Below, piece by piece: positions 58,578 through 64,000 of a stretch of 64,000 nt of DNA (position 1 is the first letter of the stretch; every line of letters begins with the position of its first letter). A program made the position numbers and the translations under genes. This DNA is from Physcomitrium patens (Eukaryota; Streptophyta; Bryopsida; Funariales; Funariaceae). The notes under the pieces were generated by a model. The model made no database searches and was not told where the DNA came from. It worked only from the letters and a program-made list of their open reading frames with translations. The stretch spans positions 9,876,436 through 9,940,435 of the forward strand of contig NC_037255.1 of NCBI RefSeq assembly GCF_000002425.4. The letters run 5' to 3'.

Positions 58578-60623
58578 TGTGAGCTCTCAATTATACTCTA
58601 GAATCTAAATTTTTATTATTTTTCTATTTTATGATAATTAAGCATATTAAATTAGGATTTATATAAATAGAATTTAGTTTTATAGAATTTTTAGGATTAC
58701 AACCTTTGATGGTATAAATTATAGCTTAATTCTTTGAATTAGGTTAGTTAGGTCCAAAGTGATAAGAGTTAGAAAATTAGAATAACAACTTAGTTAATTT
58801 AATAATTTAGAGGTTGTTAGTCATTACCATGAGGGTTGACTAAAATCCTATGAGTGCACCTATAATCATTCACTTGATTTAAGAGTTGGAATTATAATTC
58901 TCTAAAAGATTTAAGGAAGTTAGCAATGATAATTTTGAGTTTTCCTCCAAATTTGACAAATTCAAGCGACATAGTGGTTCTTTTAATTAATGGGATTCTT
59001 TTGAATACAATGGTCGTATTGGATTTAATTTGTGGAATAAAGAAAACAAGATCAACACTTTCTCCTTCAAAATACAAGTGAATTAGTGTAATTCTCATTT
59101 TGAAGAATTTTATAAAAAAAATTGTCAAGATCCTTGTAAGTAAAAACTTCCATGAAAATTATAATTGAGCATGGATTGAGGCATGTGAGAAGCTGATCTT
59201 AGCTTAAAAAGGTATTTTAAACACAATAATGAAGTTAGATTTACCAATAAATGTTTTCTTGACTACTTACAAGAGCCATCAGTCTTGCTAACGAGATTGA
59301 CTCTTGGATGAATGAAGGCCTTAGATCTAGATTAGGGATCTTAAAAAACAAGGATAGAGATGTAGCCACCCTTTTACAAGCCTCCACGCAATTATATAAG
59401 AGAGGGTTGGTTTTCTAAGCCCTCTCTCTCTCTTCTTTTGGGTGAAGGGTGAAGTCATGCCAAAATTTAGCCAAAACCTTAATCTTAATTTTATTGAGAT
59501 TTAAAATCTCATTGTGAACCTTGTGATTTTGTGTGTATGGATTTTGAATTGTGAAGGATGGTCATTAAGTTTTAAAATATTCTTCATTGAGGTAGATAGC
59601 TCCTCATCCTTCGAAATATCTCAAGGATTTTAAGGGCCTCGGATTTTTCTCAATCAGTCACTCAATTTCTTTTATTTCAATATAAAGTTCCAAATAGTTG
59701 TAGCGTTTGTTGTAAGCTTTTCGACAAGATAAGATTCACTTGATTTGGAATAAGAAGGAAATTTTGGTGAATTTTTGAGTTTGAAGGAATCGACTTCTTT
59801 TGTAGTTTGAATCAATCAAGTTTGGAAAGGTATTTCTTAGTTCCTGATAATTGGATTTACTTGAAATTTTGGAAAATTAAGATTTATAAGCTAAACTCTA
59901 AAAGGCTCAATTTTTGTTGGATTTGAAGACAATCTGAATTTTGAGTGAATTTCTAAGTGACGAGGGTTGGTCACCGTCATAGTTTGAATCACTCAACTTC
60001 AAAGGAGAAATTCTCATGAGTAAATCATTAGATTGCAACAAAAATTATTGGATTAGAAGCATCTTAAAGTTAACCTTTCAACAAGCTAATAATCATTCAA
60101 ATTAAAGTTGATTAAAAATTTTGGAAAATTTTGGAGTAGAAGAGGGTTGCTGCCTTCAATCCTTGTGTATTGTCAAGATACCTTTGCTTTAACCTCTCTT
60201 ATTTTATTTTTACTATTATCTCCATAGTGACTTGTAATCTCCACATTTCACCTTTTGGTTAATAAGTTTTAATTCTAACTTTTAACCTTTAATATTCTTA
60301 CTTTAACTTTTAATTTTAAGTTTTAATTTTAATTTTTAACTTAACTTTTAACTTAAATTTTTATTCAAACTTAAGTTTTTATTCTTATGATTAATTAATA
60401 GTAACAAATTAGTTAATTATTTTTACTATTTTTACATAGTAAATTTTATTTAATATTTTAATTTATTTTCAATAAGCATTGCTAAAAAGGCATTAATTTG
60501 AATTGAATTACAAACATCCTCATTTAAATTAACTCAACAATTTCACAATTGACAGTCCCTCCATTCCACCTCCTGAACCTATTATGTGGCATCAATTTAA
60601 TGAGTGGTGCATTTGAGGCTCAC
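58578..60623 (+). repeat. U, 2046-bp solo-LTR-like insertion
   Basis: Ends TGTGAGC and GCTCACA are inverted repeats of TG..CA type. ATTGA flanks it on both sides (58573-58577 and 60624-60628). A TATA box TATATAAG lies at 59393-59400, followed by a pyrimidine-rich run. No protein remnant was found inside. A single LTR left after recombination is the simplest reading. The orientation is given by the TATA box. Confidence 0.7.
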
Positions 60624-62227
60624 AATTGATGAAAACTTGGCAAAGAATTTCATACACTATTCTAAATCTCCAATCGAGACTCTTATCTTATTTGTAAAGA
60701 AGAAAGACGAATCTCTATAGATGTGTGTATATTATAGAGGACTCAATAAGATCACCATCAAAAATAAGTATCCTTTGCCTTTGATTTTAGGACTTCTTGA
60801 ACAACTCAATTAAGCAAAGATCTATTCCAAAATAGATCTACAAGGAGCATACAACTTAGTTTGTATCCAAGAAAAAGATGAATAGAAGATTTTTTTTGAA
60901 CTAGGTATGGACATTTTGAATATAATGTCATGCCTTTTGGACTCACAAATATATCAGCCACTTTTTAACATCTTATGAATGATATTTTTCATGATTTCCT
61001 AGGTGATTTTGACATTCGTTATTTACAACAACATTCTAATCTACTCTAAGAACACAAAAGAACATGAACTTCATATTCATCATGTTTTACAAAAATTTAG
61101 AAATATATGATTATATGCCAAGTTGAAAAAGTATATATTCCACACTACTCAAGTTGACTTTTTAGGATAGATCATTTTCAATGAAGGTCTTATGATGGAT
61201 TCCAAAAAGATCCAAACTATCTTAAATTGGAAGATTTCAAGAACAGTACAAGATATGAAATGTTTTTTTGGCTTTGATAATTATCACCAAATCTTCATCA
61301 AGAACTTTTTTCAAGTTGCAGCTCCACTTACACGATTGACTTGTAAAGACAAACTTGAGTGAAATAAAGAAGCAGAAGCATCATTTGATGATTTAAAAAA
61401 AGAATTTATTTCTACACCAATCTTGTATTGCATCAACTTCTCCAAGGCATTTTTTTATAGAAACAAATGCTTCAGACTTTGCTATGGATGTCATGTTATC
61501 ACAACTAGAAATAAATGATAAATTCCATATAGTAGCTTTCTATTCCAAGAAATTTTCAACAACCAAGATTAATTATGAGATCCATGACAAAGAGCTCATT
61601 ACAATCATGGGTTCATTTCAAGAATGGCATCATTATCTATAAGGTGCTTGAAGTCCAATTACCATATATACAAATCATAAGAACCTTGAGTATTTCATGT
61701 TAGTGCATGTTTTGAATCATTGTCAAGTCCGATGGAGCATGTCTTTATCTAGATTCAATTTCAAGGTCACTTATCAATCCAAAAAACAACAAGGTCTATC
61801 ATATGCCCTTTCTAAATATTCTTGTCTTGCACAAAAAAAAAGAGATGCATCTTAGGATCAACAAAGAATGACTCTCTTCAAGCCTGAGCATTTTCATCTT
61901 CGAGCAATAAAATCAATATTGACTGTTGATTCAACTTTTATTAAGAAAATCCAACTAATTATATCCTTTGATTCTTTTGGTCATGATATCAAGTATCTTT
62001 CTTTTAAGTCTCATGATATTTCAAAGTTTGAGTTCAAGAACAACCTTCTCTATTTCGAAGGATGCCTATGTATTCTAGAAGGAGAAGCATGTTTACATAT
62101 TTTTCAAGCACGTCATGACTTTCTAGTAAATGCATATTTTGGATACAATAAGATTTTAGAGCTTATATCTAGAGATTTTTGGTGGCCTCAAATGTAGAAG
62201 GCAATAAAAGACTTTGTATAATCACAT
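60624..62227 (+). pseudogene. Old G1 RT, RNase H and integrase zinc region
   Basis: Collinear with young pol: NLAKNFIHYSKSPIE near 60645, FGLTNISATF near 60940, a destroyed Y-L-D-D region near 61020, VDFLG near 61155, then RNase H pieces (ETNASDFAMDVMLSQ near 61460). The frame 61868-62197 covers KPEHFHLRAIKSILTVDST to FGYNKILELISRDFWWPQ. Stops and frameshifts are frequent. It is cut by the S insertion inside the integrase zinc finger. Confidence 0.85.
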
Positions 62228-63560
62228 TGTCGTGTTGTGGTTTGACTATTATATGAAAATAATATAATTATGTACTTAATATATAATTTATTAAGTAACA
62301 TGATAAGAGCTATGTTAGTAGATTTTAATTGGTTGTAGATTATAATTTGGTTATTATCCTGAGAAGAGGTTGTTTAAAAAGACTACTATAGAATTCATAT
62401 AAATTTAATTTTCTTTTTGATAATGGCTTTTAAGATTGGTTTTGGTTGATTGTAACTTCTAAATATTTAGAATTACCTTTGTTAAACATTGGTGACATTT
62501 GAAAACTTCTTTTAATTCTTTTATTTGGTGTTTAGAGCATAAATTATGTAAATCTTATAAGAAAAAAGATTGAAAAAGGATTTTGGTAGGAAAGGGAGTA
62601 ATTAGGGCACCAATATAGATGAATGGAGATGAATAATAAAAATCTTCATTCCTATTGGTCAAAAATCATGACCAATGGGCTTTGAGGAGGCTGCCCGAGG
62701 CCATATTAGGGATAAGGGTTAGTTTCTAGATGTCATTCGAATTTTAAAGGCTAGGTTCAGAAGGTTTAGATTTTTAGCTATGGTTTTGGTGCAAGTTTTG
62801 TGCCATTTGGGGTTTTTATGAAGAAGTTATAGGTGCTCAAAGTTAAGGTATTAGTTTTGGACCTATTGTCACTCTTTTGGACATAACACACGCGTACGAA
62901 TAGCAATTGAGGATCGGCGACTGCGACTAAAATGAACACTTTTGCGGCTATACTTTTTATATGCTGCTTACTGGATTCTAAGTTGGAATGAAGGAGTTAT
63001 TGGATTTTGAAGTCAGCGCATGCAATCTAAGGGTAGTAAGTAAACCGATTTACTAGTGGTTGTATCTTGAGCTGTATCTTCAGCAATTTGATAAGATTTT
63101 GGTTCAAAATTTCAAGAAATGTGTAATTTCATGTTAGTAAACTTTATACATAAGTTTTATAACATTTGAAGTTTTTGTTATTGAGATATAAGGAAAATAG
63201 TTTTTCAGGTGCTTGTAAATTAGGGTTTAGAGTGCTTGCTAGGGTTTCTTAGATGCCTCAAGATCAGGAATAAATTAGTAGTTTTTTTTTTTTAGTAAAA
63301 TTTAAGGGTAAATTCTACCTATCTTGTAAATTTGAGATAAATTGAATGGCTAGATCGAGAGTTATGATTTTCTAAAGTTTGGGGCAAGAAAACCCTTCAT
63401 GAGAAAAATCTGTTTTGAAGGGATTTTATTATATTTGGAGTTTTATACAAAAATAAAGGAGTTTTGGAAGCTAAGATAAGAATCATATAAAGGTTTAGGC
63501 TACACTCTCTACAGCTAGATATCCAATATATTCTTAGATAGCAAATCACGCCATACGACA
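62228..63560 (+). repeat. S-family solo LTR, copy 1
   Basis: 1333 bp with inverted ends TGTCGT and ACGACA. It interrupts the integrase zinc finger of old G1. The right flank begins ATGT. The left flank ends ACAT where ATGT is expected, which fits a 4-bp duplication with two transitions. Homologous to 41324-42573 in reverse complement. Confidence 0.75.
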
Positions 63561-64000
63561 ATGTGATGTTGCTCAAGGTCTAAAACTCCTCGCCATTGAT
63601 CTTTCAAACTTCTTCAACCATTACCAATTCTAAAACAATCAAGGTCTTCCGTTTCTACGGATTTTATCACGGATCTTCTAGTCTTAGGTTCATATGATTT
63701 CATATTCGTAATCATAGATCGCTTCACCAAAATGGCACATTTTGTACTATATATAAAATATATTTTAAATAAAAAAATAGCTAAGCTTTTTATTGACAAT
63801 ATCTATCTCTATCATGGATTGCCAAAGGATATTATATTAGATGAGAGGATTCAATTTGTATCAAGATTTTGAAGAATTCTATTTAAGATTCTAAAGGTGG
63901 GTATAAAGCTTACTTTAATTTTTCATCCTCAAATTAATGGGCAAACAGAACGGATGAATCAAGTTTTGGAGCAGTATTTGAGGTATACCATCAATTATCA
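63561..64000 (+). pseudogene. Old G1 integrase core (continues beyond window)
   Basis: After the S insertion the frame reads a degenerate STDFITDLLVLGSYDFIFVI (first aspartate), IIDRFTKMAHF, then DERIQFVSRF (second aspartate) and FHPQINGQTERMNQVLEQYL with the glutamate. A TGA follows VSRF. The window ends inside this segment. Confidence 0.85.

Larger units (their letters stand above)
48132..64000 (+). mobile_element. Old G1 chromovirus copy split by four insertions (continues beyond window)
   Basis: Starts with a 5' LTR and carries gag, protease, RT, RNase H and integrase in the same order as the young copy. It is interrupted at 49513-51009 (T), 51473-57823 (young G1), 58578-60623 (U) and 62228-63560 (S). 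At each junction the homology to the young copy resumes after the insert. The coding parts have many stops. The 3' end is outside the window. Confidence 0.85.

Overview
The window reads as plant nuclear DNA, most likely from a moss such as Physcomitrium patens or a relative. The basis is very AT-rich intergenic DNA with many (TA)n tracts, one intron-bearing plant-type gene at the left end, and a chromodomain Ty3/gypsy element of the kind reported from mosses. The species is inference. I saw no rRNA or tRNA gene and no CRISPR array. About two thirds of the window is retrotransposon DNA.

Layout. 1-1490: AT-rich spacer. 1490-6950: a five-exon gene on + (coding 2645-5122) for a universal-stress-protein-like domain plus a low-complexity tail. 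It matches the N-terminal part of a plant USP/receptor-like-kinase family, but no kinase domain is visible downstream. 6950-19044: AT-rich intergenic DNA with microsatellites. It holds a GC-richer island with a TATA-like box (11250-13200), a 200-bp hairpin-rich block (16120-16320) and a pair of diverged direct repeats (15.7 and 18.8 kb).

From 19 kb on, the window is layered retroelements, named here by working labels. G1 is a chromovirus (Ty3/gypsy with chromodomain). It has a truncated copy at 19045-19872, an LTR scrap at 47810-48131, an old copy at 48132 to beyond 64000, and a nearly intact young copy at 51473-57823. A truncated antisense Copia element lies at 19873-22874. G2 (27060-36191, minus) and G3 (36530-47028, minus) are two other gypsy elements. 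S and T are LTR-like families present mostly as solo LTRs. U is a 2-kb solo-LTR-like insert.

The main structure is at 47.8-64 kb. An old G1 element, itself inserted in an older G1 LTR, is split by four later insertions: T at 49513, young G1 at 51473, U at 58578 and S at 62228. Homology to the young copy shows the reading frame of the old element resuming after each insertion.

The most interesting biology is in the young G1 copy. Its LTRs differ by six transitions and one 2-bp indel over about 540 bp, and it has a perfect 5-bp target duplication. It has an unbroken 1162-codon pol and an extra 140-codon ORF between pol and the 3' LTR. The sequence next to the 5' LTR is not a usual tRNA primer site. 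It is an 11-nt perfect complement of the predicted 5' end of the element's own RNA, which is the arrangement of the self-priming Tf1/sushi retrotransposons.
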